This document shows positions 27,379 to 36,949 of a stretch of DNA of 64,000 nucleotides, in pieces; within the stretch, counting starts at the first letter, position 1, and every line of letters starts with the position of its first letter. Origin of the DNA: Sphingomonas sp. GTDB taxonomy: Bacteria > Pseudomonadota > Alphaproteobacteria > Sphingomonadales > Sphingomonadaceae. Location of the stretch: assembly GCF_017745215.1 (NCBI RefSeq), contig NZ_JAGHZV010000002.1:1-64000 (forward strand). Reading direction: 5' to 3'. Below the pieces are notes generated by a model. That model was not told the DNA's origin and did no database searches. It worked only from the letters and a program-made list of their open reading frames with translations. The position numbers and the translations under genes were made by a program.

Positions 27379-28769
27379 TCCCGCCCGGCGCCCCGATCGT
27401 CACTGCCGAGGAGATGCGCGCGGCCGAGGAAGAGGCCTTCCTCCGCCAGCGTCAGGACGACGTCATGGAGCGCGCCGGCGCGGCGGTGGCGCGCGAAGTC
27501 GTGCGGTTCGCGCTCGGACGGCCGGTGCTGGTGCTCGCCGGGCCGGGCAACAACGGCGGCGACGCCTATGTCTGCGCGCGGCTGCTCCAGACGGCGGGGC
27601 TCGACGTGGCGGTGGCGGCGCTGGGGGATCCCAAGCCGGGTTCGGCCGCCGAAATGGCCTATCGCTGGACCGGTCCCGTCGCCTCGCTCTACGAGGCGCG
27701 CGCGCGGCCGGTGATCGTCGACGGGCTGTTCGGCACCGGGATGACCCGCCCGCTCGAGCGCAGCGTCCAGGCGATCTTCAACCACCTCTGCCATGACGCC
27801 GACCTCGTCGTCGCGATCGACCTGCCCTCGGGGCTCGACACCGACAGCGGCGCGCATCTCGGCGCTCCGCGCGTGGATGTGACGGTCGCGCTGGGGGCGC
27901 TCAAGCCCGCGCACCTGACCGGCGCGGGGCTCGACTGCTGCGGCGAAGTGATCCTCGCCGACATCGGCGTCCCCGTGCCGATGCGCCGCCGCGTCGTCGC
28001 GCGGCCGCGGCTGAGCGCGCCGGGCACGCAGGCGCACAAATATACCCGCGGCCTCGTCGCGGTGATCGAAGGCGCGATGCCCGGCGCGGCGCGGCTCGCG
28101 GCGCGCGCGGCGATGGCGGGCGGAGCGGGCTATGTCGTGCTCGCGGGCCCCGACGTCGGCGGCGGCGGACCCGATGCGCTGGTCCGCCATCCGGTCGGCC
28201 ATCCCGAGGACCTGGGCGCTTGGCTCGCCGACGACCGGCTCTCGGCAGTGGTGATCGGCCCGGGCCTGGGCCGCGACCGCCGCGCCGAGCTGCTGCTCAA
28301 GGCCGCGCTCGATTGCCCGCACCCGCTGGTGGTGGACGGCGACGCGCTGACCCTGATGGGCCGCACCGCCGGCCGCTGGCTCTCGGGCCGGTCGGCGCCG
28401 TCATGGCTCACCCCGCACGCCGGCGAGTTCGAGCGGATGTTCCCCGAGGCGCAGGGCAGCAAGCTCGACCGCACGCTCGCCGCCGCCGCCGAGACCAACG
28501 CCACGGTGATCCACAAGGGCGCCGACACGGTGATCGCCGCACCGAACGGCGAGATGCGTGTACTCTCCCGCGCGAGCTCCTGGCTCTCGACCGCGGGCAC
28601 GGGCGATGTGCTCGCGGGCCTCGTCGCCGCGCAGGCGGGGCTGGGCGAGATCGAGGCGGCCGAAGCGGCGGTCTGGCTTCATGGCCGCGCGGCAGGGCTT
28701 GCAGGACCTGCGTTCATCGCCGACAGGCTGATCGACCATGTCCCGCAAGCGATCGCCGAATGCCTCTGA
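27375..28769 (+). CDS. nnr: Bifunctional NAD(P)H-hydrate epimerase / dehydratase
   Basis: A 464-aa fusion. The N-terminal epimerase domain (about 1-210) has VLVLAGPGNNGGDAYVCARLL and VVAIDLPSGLDTDSG. The C-terminal ADP-dependent dehydratase (about 215-460) has VVIGPGLGRDRRAELL, WLTPHAGEFERMF and STAGTGDVLAGLVAA. It repairs hydrated NADH and NADPH. The start overlaps the lipoprotein stop as ATGA. Confidence 0.93.
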   Translation: MIPPGAPIVTAEEMRAAEEEAFLRQRQDDVMERAGAAVAREVVRFALGRPVLVLAGPGNNGGDAYVCARLLQTAGLDVAVAALGDPKPGSAAEMAYRWTGPVASLYEARARPVIVDGLFGTGMTRPLERSVQAIFNHLCHDADLVVAIDLPSGLDTDSGAHLGAPRVDVTVALGALKPAHLTGAGLDCCGEVILADIGVPVPMRRRVVARPRLSAPGTQAHKYTRGLVAVIEGAMPGAARLAARAAMAGGAGYVVLAGPDVGGGGPDALVRHPVGHPEDLGAWLADDRLSAVVIGPGLGRDRRAELLLKAALDCPHPLVVDGDALTLMGRTAGRWLSGRSAPSWLTPHAGEFERMFPEAQGSKLDRTLAAAAETNATVIHKGADTVIAAPNGEMRVLSRASSWLSTAGTGDVLAGLVAAQAGLGEIEAAEAAVWLHGRAAGLAGPAFIADRLIDHVPQAIAECL

Positions 28770-29956
28770 ATCCTGACGAGATCGTCCGCGTTGCCGCGCG
28801 CGGCGAAGGCGTCACTGCCGATGGGCGCCACGTCGCGCTCGCCGCCCCCGGCGATCGACTCCGGGCCGACGGCAGCGTCGCGCCCGGGCCGAACCACCAG
28901 CCGCCGCCATGCCGCCACTATCCCGAATGCGGCGGCTGCCAGCTCCAGCACCTCGACGATGCGGCGTGGAGCAAGTTCATCGTCGATCGCGTGACCAGCG
29001 CGCTCCAGGCCCACAAGCTCGAGACCGAGATCCGCGCGCCGCTGCTTTCGCCGCCACGCACCCGCCGCCGAGCGACGCTCCATGCCGAGCGGCGCGGGCG
29101 GCAGGTCCACCTCGGCTTCACCGAGAAGGCGAGCCACAAGCTCATCGACCTCGCCGAATGCTGGGTGCTCGCGCCCGAGCTGTTCCAGCTGATCGCGCCG
29201 CTGAGAGGCCTGCTCGCGGCGCTGCTGCCGGGCAACCGCCGCGCCAACGTCCATCTCGCGATGACCGACCAGGGCCGCGACGTGCTGGTCGACGGACTCG
29301 AGGCCGAGGGGCTGGCGGCGGCCGAGGCGATCACGGCCTTCGCACATCGCCACGGCCTCGCGCGCTTCTCGATCGACGAGGGGCTGGGGCCGCAGCCGCG
29401 CTGGGAGCCCGATCCGGTGACGGTGACGCTCGGCGGCGTGCCGGTGCCCTTTCCCGGCGGCAGCTTCCTCCAGGCCACGGCCGAGGGCGAGGCCGCGCTG
29501 GTTGCCGCGGTGCGCGAGGCGGCGGGCGGCGCCGAGGCGGTGGCGGACCTGTTCGCCGGGCTGGGTACGTTCACCTTCGCGTTCCCGGGGGCCAAGGTCT
29601 ATGCGGCAGAGGCAGCGCGCGACGCGATCCTCTCGCTCAAGGCAGCGGCGGGCGCGGCGCGGCGGCCGGTCTTCGCCGACCACCGCGACTTGTTCCGCCG
29701 GCCGGTGGTGCCGAGCGACTTGAACCACTTCGGCGCCGTGGTGATCGACCCGCCGCGTGCGGGTGCGAAGGAGCAGGCCGCGGCGATCGCCGAGTCGAGC
29801 GTGCCAGCGGTGGCCTATGTTTCCTGCAATCCCAGCACCTTCGCGCGCGATGCGGAGATGCTGTGCGAAGGCGGCTATCGGCTGGAGTGGATCCAGCCGG
29901 TGGGGCAGTTCCGCTGGTCGACGCATGTCGAGCTGGCGGCGAAGTTCAGCCGCTAG
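28760..29956 (+). CDS. Class I SAM-dependent RNA m5U methyltransferase (RumA/RlmD-like)
   Basis: A 398-aa protein related to RlmD/RlmC/Trm[16 protein letters not shown] is the Fe-S cluster cysteine motif, [12 protein letters not shown] is the SAM loop, VVIDPPRAG is motif IV and [14 protein letters not shown] holds the catalytic cysteine. It methylates a uridine in rRNA or tRNA. An N-terminal TRAM domain appears shortened. The start overlaps the nnr stop by 10 bases. The exact target (23S U747 or U1939, or tRNA U54) is not decidable here. Confidence 0.88.
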   Translation: MPLNPDEIVRVAARGEGVTADGRHVALAAPGDRLRADGSVAPGPNHQPPPCRHYPECGGCQLQHLDDAAWSKFIVDRVTSALQAHKLETEIRAPLLSPPRTRRRATLHAERRGRQVHLGFTEKASHKLIDLAECWVLAPELFQLIAPLRGLLAALLPGNRRANVHLAMTDQGRDVLVDGLEAEGLAAAEAITAFAHRHGLARFSIDEGLGPQPRWEPDPVTVTLGGVPVPFPGGSFLQATAEGEAALVAAVREAAGGAEAVADLFAGLGTFTFAFPGAKVYAAEAARDAILSLKAAAGAARRPVFADHRDLFRRPVVPSDLNHFGAVVIDPPRAGAKEQAAAIAESSVPAVAYVSCNPSTFARDAEMLCEGGYRLEWIQPVGQFRWSTHVELAAKFSR

Positions 29957-30692
29957 GATAATCCGCCGCCACGAAGAACAGCCCGTCGGGCGGCGCGTTG
30001 ATCGGCAGGCGCTGGCGATCGCGCGCTTCGAGCGCCTCGCGCAGGTCGTCGCTGCTCCAGCGGCCCAGGCCGACGAACGACAGCGCGCCCACGATCGAGC
30101 GGACCTGGTGGTGGAGGAACGAGCGTGCCGCCGCGCGGACCAGCACATGGTCGCCTTCGCGGACCACCTCGATCTCCCTCAGCGTCTTGACCGGCGAGTC
30201 CGCCTGGCATTGCACAGCGCGGAAGGTGGTGAAGTCATGCCGCCCGACCAGGCATTGCGCGGCGTCGTGCATCGCCTCGGCGTCGAGCGCGTGCGCGATC
30301 CGCCAGGCGAAGCCGAGCTCCCAGGTCAGCGGCGCGCGGCGGTTGACGATGCGATATTCGTAGCGCCGCCCGGTGCAGGAGAAGCGCGCGTGCCAGTCTT
30401 CGGGTACGACCTCGCAGGCGTTGACGGCGACCGGATGCGGGCGGAGGCGCGCGTTGAGCGCTTCCATCAGCCGGAAGGGCGTGATCCGGCGCTCGATGTC
30501 GAGGTGCGCGCGCATCGCCAGAGCATGGACGCCGGCGTCGGTGCGCCCCGCGGCATGCGCGACGACGGTCTCGCCGGTCACCGCGAGCGCCGCCTCCTCG
30601 AGCGCCTGCTGGACGCTGGGACCGTGCTCCTGTCGCTGCCAGCCCATGAAGGGCCGGCCGTCCCACTCCAGCGTTAGCGCGAAACGCGTCAA
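29946..30692 (-). CDS. truA: tRNA pseudouridine synthase A
   Basis: A 248-aa protein. [16 protein letters not shown] contains the catalytic aspartate; [12 protein letters not shown] and [14 protein letters not shown] follow. It forms pseudouridine at positions 38-40 of tRNA. The start overlaps the fmt stop as ATGA, so it is coupled to fmt. The 3' end overlaps the convergent RNA methyltransferase by 11 bases. Confidence 0.95.
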   Translation of the reverse strand: MTRFALTLEWDGRPFMGWQRQEHGPSVQQALEEAALAVTGETVVAHAAGRTDAGVHALAMRAHLDIERRITPFRLMEALNARLRPHPVAVNACEVVPEDWHARFSCTGRRYEYRIVNRRAPLTWELGFAWRIAHALDAEAMHDAAQCLVGRHDFTTFRAVQCQADSPVKTLREIEVVREGDHVLVRAAARSFLHHQVRSIVGALSFVGLGRWSSDDLREALEARDRQRLPINAPPDGLFFVAADYPSG

Positions 30693-31597
30693 AGCCGGGT
30701 GCCCGCGGGGATCGGGAAACCGCGCAGCAGCTCCTCGGTGGTCATGACGCCGCGACCCGCGCGCTGGACGAGGAGGGGCGTGATTTCCCCTTCGCCACAG
30801 GCGATCGTCAGTGCGCCATCCAGCACCTGACCCGGATCCCGGCCTCCGCCGGGGTGATGGACTTGGGCAGCGAGGACGCGGATTCGTTCGCCCTGATGCT
30901 CGAAGAAGGCGCCCGGCGGATTGAACGCCCGGATCGCACGCTCGACTTCCGCAGCGCTCCGCGAGAAGTCGAGCTTCAGCTCGGCCTTGTCGATCTTGGC
31001 GGCGTAGGTCACACCCTCCTCGGGCTGGGGGACCGGCGGATAGGCATCGGGATCGTCGAGAACCTCGACCATCAGCCGCGCGCCCATCGCGCTCAGTTCC
31101 TCGATGAGCTGGCCCGACGTCTTGGCGTCAACCGGCGTGCGCCCCTCCAGCCGCACCGGGCCGGTGTCGAGCCCGGCCTCCATCTGCATGATCCCGACGC
31201 CGGTCTCGTCGTCGCCGGCGAGGATCGCACGCTGGATCGGCGCCGCGCCGCGCCAGCGCGGGAGCAGCGAGCCATGGACGTTGAGGCACCCCAGCCGCGG
31301 CGCCTCGAGGATCGGGCGCGGCAGGATCAGGCCATAGGCCGCGACTACCGCTACGTCGGCGCCGAGCGCTGCGAACGCTGCCTGTTCCTCGGCGCTCTTG
31401 AGGCTGGTCGGTGTACGGACTTCGATCCCCAAGGCTTCGGCGCGAGCCTGCACCGGCGAGGGCGTCAGCGCCTTGCCGCGCCGCCCGCCCGCCCGCGGCG
31501 GCTGGCTGTAGGCGGCCACCACCTCGTGCCCGGCCTCGACCAGTGCCTTGAGCACCGGCACCGCGAATTCGGGGGTTCCCATGAAGATCACACGCAT
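30689..31597 (-). CDS. fmt: Methionyl-tRNA formyltransferase
   Basis: A 302-aa protein. [16 protein letters not shown] opens it; [10 protein letters not shown], the catalytic region [17 protein letters not shown] and [13 protein letters not shown] follow. It formylates initiator Met-tRNA. ATG 31597 was chosen over a longer frame that runs into the upstream repeat. In the C-terminal domain the stretch [12 protein letters not shown] is encoded by bases 30829-30860, which match one arm of the window's palindromic repeat, so a repeat arm may have entered the coding sequence without breaking the frame. Confidence 0.95.
   Translation of the reverse strand: MRVIFMGTPEFAVPVLKALVEAGHEVVAAYSQPPRAGGRRGKALTPSPVQARAEALGIEVRTPTSLKSAEEQAAFAALGADVAVVAAYGLILPRPILEAPRLGCLNVHGSLLPRWRGAAPIQRAILAGDDETGVGIMQMEAGLDTGPVRLEGRTPVDAKTSGQLIEELSAMGARLMVEVLDDPDAYPPVPQPEEGVTYAAKIDKAELKLDFSRSAAEVERAIRAFNPPGAFFEHQGERIRVLAAQVHHPGGGRDPGQVLDGALTIACGEGEITPLLVQRAGRGVMTTEELLRGFPIPAGTRL
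30829..30860. repeat. Half palindromic repeat inside fmt
   Basis: The sequence TCCCGGCCTCCGCCGGGGTG with flanks resembles the right arm of the intergenic repeat (TCCCGGCTTTCGCCGGGATG). It is in frame within fmt, and no left arm is seen. Confidence 0.5.
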
Positions 31598-31655
31598 GGC
31601 GGCGGCCTTTAGCCGATTTACCGTGGTGGTAAATCGACATCGCCTTTTCGGATAT

Positions 31656-31738
31656 CCGTCATCCCGGCGAAAGCCGGGACCCAGGGCCACGGGCGACGTC
31701 CTCTCCTACCCTGGGTCCCGGCTTTCGCCGGGATGACG
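31656..31738. repeat. Palindromic intergenic repeat, copy 6
   Basis: Full two-arm copy between the divergent fmt and recR genes. Confidence 0.85.
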
Positions 31739-31826
31739 TAAAAGGGAAAAGCCGCGTGAGTTCTCCCCTGTGGGGAAAGGGCGGGGGGAGTTTCCTTTCT
31801 GTTCCCCCATCGCTATCTCCGCCGCC

Positions 31827-32423
31827 ATGGCATCGCCCGAAATCGAAGCGCTGACCCAGGCGCTCTCCCGGCTTCCCGGGCTCGGCCCGCGCTCCGCCCG
31901 TCGCGCCGTGCTCCACCTGCTCAAGAAGCGCGAGACCGCGCTCGATCCGCTGCTCGCCGCGCTCGGCGCGGTCAGCCAGCGGCTCGCGACGTGCTCGATT
32001 TGCGGCAATGTCGACACCAGCGACCCGTGCGCGATCTGCGCCGATCCGCGCCGCGACGCGCGCTCGCTGTGCGTGGTCGAGGAAGTCGCCGACCTCTGGG
32101 CGCTCGAGCGGTCGCGGCTCTTCCCCGGCCGCTTCCATGTGCTCGGCGGCCGGCTCTCGGCGCTCGACGGCGTGCGGCCCGAGGATCTGTCGATCGAAGC
32201 GCTCGTCCGCCGCATCGCCGCGGGGGGAATCGACGAAGTGGTGCTCGCGATGAACGCCACGCTCGAGGGACAGACCACCGCGCATTATATCGCCGAGCGG
32301 ATCGAGGCCTATCCGGTGCGCGTCACCCAGCTCGCGCACGGGCTGCCGGTGGGTGGCGAGCTCGACTATCTCGACGAAGGGACGCTCGCCCAGGCGCTGC
32401 GCGCGCGGCGGCCGGTCGCCTGA
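31827..32423 (+). CDS. recR: Recombination mediator RecR
   Basis: A 198-aa protein. It has a helix-hairpin-helix ([15 protein letters not shown]), a zinc finger [16 protein letters not shown], a Toprim domain ([15 protein letters not shown]) and the C-terminal [16 protein letters not shown] motif (here [14 protein letters not shown]). With RecFO it loads RecA on gapped DNA. It is followed after 58 bases by def. Confidence 0.95.
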   Translation: MASPEIEALTQALSRLPGLGPRSARRAVLHLLKKRETALDPLLAALGAVSQRLATCSICGNVDTSDPCAICADPRRDARSLCVVEEVADLWALERSRLFPGRFHVLGGRLSALDGVRPEDLSIEALVRRIAAGGIDEVVLAMNATLEGQTTAHYIAERIEAYPVRVTQLAHGLPVGGELDYLDEGTLAQALRARRPVA

Positions 32424-32481
32424 CGCGCCTAGGGAAACGCCCTCCCTTGCGGCGCGCGGGGGTTCGGCTTAAATTTGGGCG

Positions 32482-33009
32482 ATGGCTCTTCTTCCGATCC
32501 TCGAAGTCCCCGATCCGCGGCTGCGCACCATCTCCACCCCGGTGGAGAGCGTCGACGACGCGTTGCGCGCGCTGATCGCCGACATGTTCGACACGATGTA
32601 CGACGCCCCTGGCATCGGCTTGGCGGCGATCCAGGTCGGCGTGCCCAAGCGCGTCATCGTGATGGACCTGCAGGAGAAGGAAGACGAGGACGGCAAGGCG
32701 ATCCGCGAGCCGCGCGTCTTCATCAACCCCGAGATCCTCGATCCGTCGGACGACCAGTCGGTCTATACCGAGGGCTGCCTGTCGGTCCCCGACCAGTACG
32801 CCGATGTCGAGCGCCCCGCGCAGTGCCGCGTGAAATGGCTCGACGAGGATGGCAAGGCGCACGACGAGATCTTCGAGGGGCTGCTCGCCACCTGCATCCA
32901 GCACGAGATGGACCACCTCCAGGGGATCGTGTTCATCGACCACCTCTCGCGGCTGAAGCGCGACATGATCCTCAAGAAGCTCGCAAAGGCCCGCAAAACT
33001 GCGGCTTAA
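32482..33009 (+). CDS. def: Peptide deformylase
   Basis: A 175-aa metalloenzyme. Motif 1 [10 protein letters not shown], motif 2 EGCLSVP (Cys ligand) and motif 3 QHEMDHLQG (two His ligands and the catalytic Glu) are all intact. It removes formyl groups from nascent proteins, complementing fmt, which lies just upstream in the opposite orientation. Confidence 0.96.
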   Translation: MALLPILEVPDPRLRTISTPVESVDDALRALIADMFDTMYDAPGIGLAAIQVGVPKRVIVMDLQEKEDEDGKAIREPRVFINPEILDPSDDQSVYTEGCLSVPDQYADVERPAQCRVKWLDEDGKAHDEIFEGLLATCIQHEMDHLQGIVFIDHLSRLKRDMILKKLAKARKTAA

Positions 33010-33036
33010 GAGCCTCATCGTAAACGCTATTACGTT

Positions 33037-33143
33037 TTCACCCCGGCCTTGTGCCGGGGCCCACGCAGCCATCGCTCGATGGCCTCCGACCGCTTTTCCA
33101 TCGCGTGCCTCACGGTGGACCCCGGCACAAGGCCGGGGTGACG
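33037..33143. repeat. Second palindromic repeat family
   Basis: Arms TCACCCCGGCCTTGTGCCGG and CCGGCACAAGGCCGGGGTGA are inverted, with about 55 bases between. The sequence differs from the GTCATCCCGGCGAAAGCC family but shares the layout. It lies between the convergent def and methyltransferase genes. Confidence 0.8.
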
Positions 33144-33153
33144 GGTGAGGGTT

Positions 33154-33807
33154 TCAGGCCTTCCTCGCCACCAGATCGATGACCGCCGACAGCCCCCGGT
33201 GGCGCGGCCCTTCGTCGAGTTCGGCTTCATAGGCCTCCAGCCGCTCGATCGCGAGCCCGGCGAATGCCTCGCGCAGCAGCGCCTCGGTGTAGAGGTTCTC
33301 GACCGCGCTCGGCCCGCCGGTGCCGTGCTGGAGTTGGTCGGGGGTATAGCCTTCAAGCAACAGCAGCCCGCCCGGCCTGAGCGCGCGCCGGAGGCCTTGG
33401 AACACCTTCGCCCGATCCGCCGGGCCGACGACCTGGATGAAGATCGCCACCACCACGTCGAACGCCGCTTCGGGATAGTCCCAGCTTACCATGTCGGCCT
33501 GGCGATGGTCGATCGTCACGCCGCGCGACGCCGCCAGCTGGCGCGCCTTCTCGATCCCCACGGGCGAGATGTCGGTCGCGACCACCTCGAGCCCCTGTTC
33601 GGCGAGCCAGACGCTGTTGCGTCCCTCGCCGTCGGCAACCGCGAGCGCGCGCATCCCCGGCTTCAGCAGCGGCGCCTGCCGCTCGAGGAAGCGGTTCGGG
33701 CCCTCGCCGAAGATATAGCCGTCCTCGGCATAGCGCAGGTCCCAATGGTCCTGGCCATAGGTCTTGCCTTCCATCACGCCGCTCCCGTCTCTGACTGACT
33801 CGCTCAT
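33154..33807 (-). CDS. Class I SAM-dependent methyltransferase
   Basis: A 217-aa protein. YGQDHWDLRYAEDGYIFGEGPN opens it, close to TehB-like and thiopurine-type small-molecule methyltransferases. The SAM-binding LAVADGEGRNSVWLAEQG and ATDISPVGIEKAR follow, with a later LRPGGLLLLEGYTP. ATG 33805-33807 has GGGAGC upstream and is preferred over a longer frame. The substrate is unknown. It is monocistronic. Confidence 0.85.
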   Translation of the reverse strand: MSESVRDGSGVMEGKTYGQDHWDLRYAEDGYIFGEGPNRFLERQAPLLKPGMRALAVADGEGRNSVWLAEQGLEVVATDISPVGIEKARQLAASRGVTIDHRQADMVSWDYPEAAFDVVVAIFIQVVGPADRAKVFQGLRRALRPGGLLLLEGYTPDQLQHGTGGPSAVENLYTEALLREAFAGLAIERLEAYEAELDEGPRHRGLSAVIDLVARKA

Positions 33808-33843
33808 AGCTGCTCCCTTTTTATGATACAATGTTACACTCAA

Positions 33844-34023
33844 TAGGGGCTGTCCTACCTGCGATGTTCAAGCTATGTTCCATGGTGGCGTTGTTTCGTG
33901 TCCGATCCTGCCGAAAGCCGGCGGCGAGGTCGGATCGCGGCGACGGGTCGTGACTCTTGTGACTTTTCGGGACTGCGGCGCGGCGACGGGTTGCGACTCT
34001 TGTGACTTTTGGAGGATTTCGGC
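33844..34023. other. rmuC upstream region with 31-base direct repeat
   Basis: The unit GCGGCGACGGGTYGYGACTC followed by TTGTGACTTTT occurs at 33937-33967 and again at 33980-34010, 43 bases apart. The second copy runs up to the rmuC ribosome-binding site (GGAGG, 34011-34015). It could be a regulatory duplication. Confidence 0.6.
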
Positions 34024-35301
34024 GTGGATTCGGTGGGGCTGCTTCTGGTGATCGTGGCGCTGCTCGCCGGGCTGGGGATCGGCTGGTTTCTCGGCGGACG
34101 CGGGGCGGCGCAGATGCGCGGCGAGCGCGACGCGCGCGAAGCTGACTTCAAGGCAGCGATCGCCGACCTCGCGCGCAAGGACGCCGATCTCGCGCGGCTC
34201 CAGGGCGAGACCTCGGGGATGGAGGCGCGCTTCGCCGATCTCGCCAACCGCGTCCTCGGCGATGCCCAGCGCAACTTCCTCGAACGCGCCGACCAGCGTT
34301 TCCACCAGGCCGGCGAGAAGAGCGAGGCGCAGCTGAAGGCACTGCTCCAGCCGGTCGAGGCCACGCTCAAACGCTATCAGGAGGGGCTCAACCTCGTCGA
34401 GAAGGAACGGGTGGGGAGCTACCAGGCGTTGCGCGAGGCGGTGACCTTGCTCCATACCAGCCACGGCCAGGTGCGCGACGAGACCGCCAAGCTGGTCAAT
34501 GCGCTGCGGGCGAGCCCCAAGGCGCGCGGGCGCTGGGGCGAGCAGAGCCTGAAGAACGTGCTCGAACAGGCGGGTCTCTCGCAATTCGCCGACTTCGAGA
34601 CCGAAGTGTCGGTGGATACCGGCGAGGGGCGGCTGCGCCCCGATGTGATCGTGCGGCTGCCCGGCGGTCGCAAGCTGATCATCGACGCCAAATGCTCGCT
34701 CAACGCCTATCTCGACGCCTCGGACGAAGTCGACGAAGCGACGCGGATCGCGCACCTCAAGACGCATGCGCAGGCGATCCGCCGTCACGCCGAACAGCTC
34801 GGCTCGAAAAGCTATTGGGCCCAGTTCGGCGACGCGGCCGACTATGTGATCCTCTACATCCCCGGCGAGCAGTTCCTGACCGCGGCGATGGAGCAGGACG
34901 AGGCGCTGTGGGAATGGGCGTTCGAGCGCCGCGTGCTGCTCGCGACGCCGACCAATCTCGTCGCGATCGCGCGGACGGTGGCGAGCGTCTGGCGGCAGGA
35001 GCGGCTCGCCGAGGAAGCCGCCGAGATCGCGCGGCTGGGCAAGGAGCTGCACTCGCGGCTGGCGACGATGGGCAGCCATGTCGCGCGGATGGGGCGTAAC
35101 CTCGAAGCGGCGTCGAGCGCGTACAATGCGATGGTGGGAAGCTTGGAAAGCCAGGTGATGACCCAGGCCAAGCGCTTCGAGGCATTGGAAGTTTCGAGCG
35201 GCACAAAGGAGATCGAGCCGCTGCCGATGGTCGAGACCAGCCCGCGCCCGCTGACCAAGCTCGTCGCCGCGACCACCGAGGCTGAAGACGCGGCCGAGTG
35301 A
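34024..35301 (+). CDS. rmuC: DNA recombination protein RmuC
   Basis: A 425-aa protein. One N-terminal transmembrane helix (about 4-24, ending WFLGG) is followed by coiled-coil helices (about 30-140) and the RmuC nuclease-like core: RGRWGEQSLKNVLEQAGL, RPDVIVRLPGGRKLIIDAKCSLNAY and YVILYIPGEQF. It limits inversions at short inverted repeats, which may matter in so repeat-rich a genome. GTG 34024 was chosen because GGAGG lies 8 bases upstream. Confidence 0.92.
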   Translation: MDSVGLLLVIVALLAGLGIGWFLGGRGAAQMRGERDAREADFKAAIADLARKDADLARLQGETSGMEARFADLANRVLGDAQRNFLERADQRFHQAGEKSEAQLKALLQPVEATLKRYQEGLNLVEKERVGSYQALREAVTLLHTSHGQVRDETAKLVNALRASPKARGRWGEQSLKNVLEQAGLSQFADFETEVSVDTGEGRLRPDVIVRLPGGRKLIIDAKCSLNAYLDASDEVDEATRIAHLKTHAQAIRRHAEQLGSKSYWAQFGDAADYVILYIPGEQFLTAAMEQDEALWEWAFERRVLLATPTNLVAIARTVASVWRQERLAEEAAEIARLGKELHSRLATMGSHVARMGRNLEAASSAYNAMVGSLESQVMTQAKRFEALEVSSGTKEIEPLPMVETSPRPLTKLVAATTEAEDAAE

Positions 35302-35344
35302 AGCTGCTAGCCTTCCCGGGAGGCAAAAGGGGGAGGGCGAGCCG

Positions 35345-36031
35345 ATGTGGATTGCGGGAATGGCGCTGGTCGCCGCGGTGGCACCGGTACAGGACGCCGA
35401 TGCGGCGCGCTCGGAGCGGGTGAGCGCCGCGGTCGCCAAGATCAGCGGGGGCGACCTCGACGGCGCCTTCGCCGACTTCAACGCGCTGATCGGCGAATAT
35501 GAGCGCAAATACGCCCCCGAGAAGCGCGCGCTGTTCTGCGCGATCAACGACGGCGACGAGGCCCGCTACGAAGTCGCTGCCTCGCGCCGCAAGCAGCCCG
35601 CGCTGGTGATCGACTCGGGTTATTGCTTCGCCCTCTGGGGCAAGGGCTATGTCCTCGCCGACCGCAAGGACTTTCCCGGCGCCGCGACCTTCCTCCAGCG
35701 CGCGACCACGATGGCGCCCGATTATGAGCAGTTCCTCGCCGAGCTGGGCTATGTCCAGCAGTCGCGGAACCAGTGGGAAGCGTCGGTGGGCACTTATGCC
35801 CGCGCCGCCTCGGCCGCCGAGCTCCAGACCGACCCCGACAAGCGCAAGCGCGGGCAGCTCCGGGCCTGGTGGGGGCAGGGCTATTCGTTGATCGAGCTCG
35901 GCCGGATCGAGGAGGCGAAGGCGATGTTCCGCAAATGCCTCGAGCTCGATCCGACCTATGAGAAGGCACAGAACGAGCTCGATTACATCGCCGGCCTCAA
36001 GGGCGACGGCGGCAAGGTGAAGCAGCAATAG
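35345..36031 (+). CDS. TPR-repeat protein with signal peptide
   Basis: A 228-aa protein. An N-terminal hydrophobic stretch (likely signal, ending near DADA) is followed by at least three TPR-like pairs: GYVLADRKDFPGAATFLQRA, LAELGYVQQSRNQWEASVGTY and GYSLIELGRIEEAKAMFRKCLELDP. It is probably a periplasmic adaptor; no partner is evident. GGGGGAGGGC lies upstream of the ATG. Confidence 0.75.
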   Translation: MWIAGMALVAAVAPVQDADAARSERVSAAVAKISGGDLDGAFADFNALIGEYERKYAPEKRALFCAINDGDEARYEVAASRRKQPALVIDSGYCFALWGKGYVLADRKDFPGAATFLQRATTMAPDYEQFLAELGYVQQSRNQWEASVGTYARAASAAELQTDPDKRKRGQLRAWWGQGYSLIELGRIEEAKAMFRKCLELDPTYEKAQNELDYIAGLKGDGGKVKQQ

Positions 36032-36039
36032 GCCTGCGA

Positions 36040-36756
36040 TCAGCGGCGCGGGCCGCCCTCGCGCGCCAGCGTCATCGTCGCACCGCCCGGAGCGGTGAGT
36101 ACCAGCTTGCCGCTCCGGTTGGTCGAGACGCTCAGCGGCTTTCCGAGCAGGCCGAGGATGTTGCTCTCCTGCGTGTTCGCCCCGCGCTCGGCACAGAAGC
36201 GCCGCGTTGAGGCGACCGGACCGGCGGTGAGGCGACCGCGCTCGAAGCGGTAGCTGCCCGAGAAGGCGTTGCAGCCGGTATTGCCGCTCAGCCGATCGCC
36301 CTCGAAGCGGATCGTCGCGGGGCGCGGCGCCCAGGCCGGGTTGCCGCCGATCGCTTCGATCCGCCAGCTGCCCGCCAGCGGCGCGGGCTGGGGCTTCACG
36401 GTGAATGCGCCGCCGCAGCCCTTGTACTGGCGCCCGCCGAGCGTGACCTGGACGGTGTCGCGATAGCTGCGGTCGCTCATCCCGTCGCTGCAGGGCGTGT
36501 GGACCACGTTCACGTTCATCTGGCGGGTCTGGTAGATCTCGCCCGCGAAGCCGTGGATCACGCGCGGCTGCGGCACGCTCACCGGGCGGCCGAAGGCGGA
36601 TTCGAAGCGCATCGTCTGACCGTCGATCGTCAGCGACCAGAAGGGCTCGGTGCCCTGCGCGCGATAGGGCTCGGCGCGCGTCTGGGCGTTGGCATCGCTG
36701 GGCATGCAGGCGCAGAGCGCGAGCAGGCCGATCGCGGCGGCAGTCGAAAAACGCAT
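36040..36756 (-). CDS. Lipoprotein with COG3650-like and META (HslJ-like) domains
   Basis: A 238-aa protein. A signal with a likely lipobox (ALCAC or CAC-M) is followed by a COG3650-like part (YRAQGTEPFWSLTIDG, CSDGMSDRSY) and a META-like part (LAGSWRIEAIGG, ...GNTGCNAFSGSYR, RFCAERG). META domains occur in envelope stress and antibiotic-resistance proteins. Function is unknown. ATG 36756 was chosen; an upstream in-frame start would precede the signal peptide. Confidence 0.75.
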   Translation of the reverse strand: MRFSTAAAIGLLALCACMPSDANAQTRAEPYRAQGTEPFWSLTIDGQTMRFESAFGRPVSVPQPRVIHGFAGEIYQTRQMNVNVVHTPCSDGMSDRSYRDTVQVTLGGRQYKGCGGAFTVKPQPAPLAGSWRIEAIGGNPAWAPRPATIRFEGDRLSGNTGCNAFSGSYRFERGRLTAGPVASTRRFCAERGANTQESNILGLLGKPLSVSTNRSGKLVLTAPGGATMTLAREGGPRR

Positions 36757-36856
36757 CGTCTTGGCTCCTTCTGCCCGCCCCAATGCTCGGAGCCGGCTGA
36801 ACGATCCATGTCCGCAACGATCGGCTTTCGTTCAGCTTTGCGGGCGAACCCTTTTT

Positions 36857-36940
36857 CCGTCATCCCGGCGAAAGCCGGGACCCAGCGTCAAGCAGGGCGA
36901 GGCTCGTGACCCTGGGTCCCGGCTTTCGCCGGGATGACGG
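36857..36940. repeat. Palindromic intergenic repeat, copy 8
   Basis: Full two-arm copy between the promoter region of the META lipoprotein and the 3' end of the alpha/beta hydrolase gene. Confidence 0.85.
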
Positions 36941-36949
36941 TCGTTGGAG

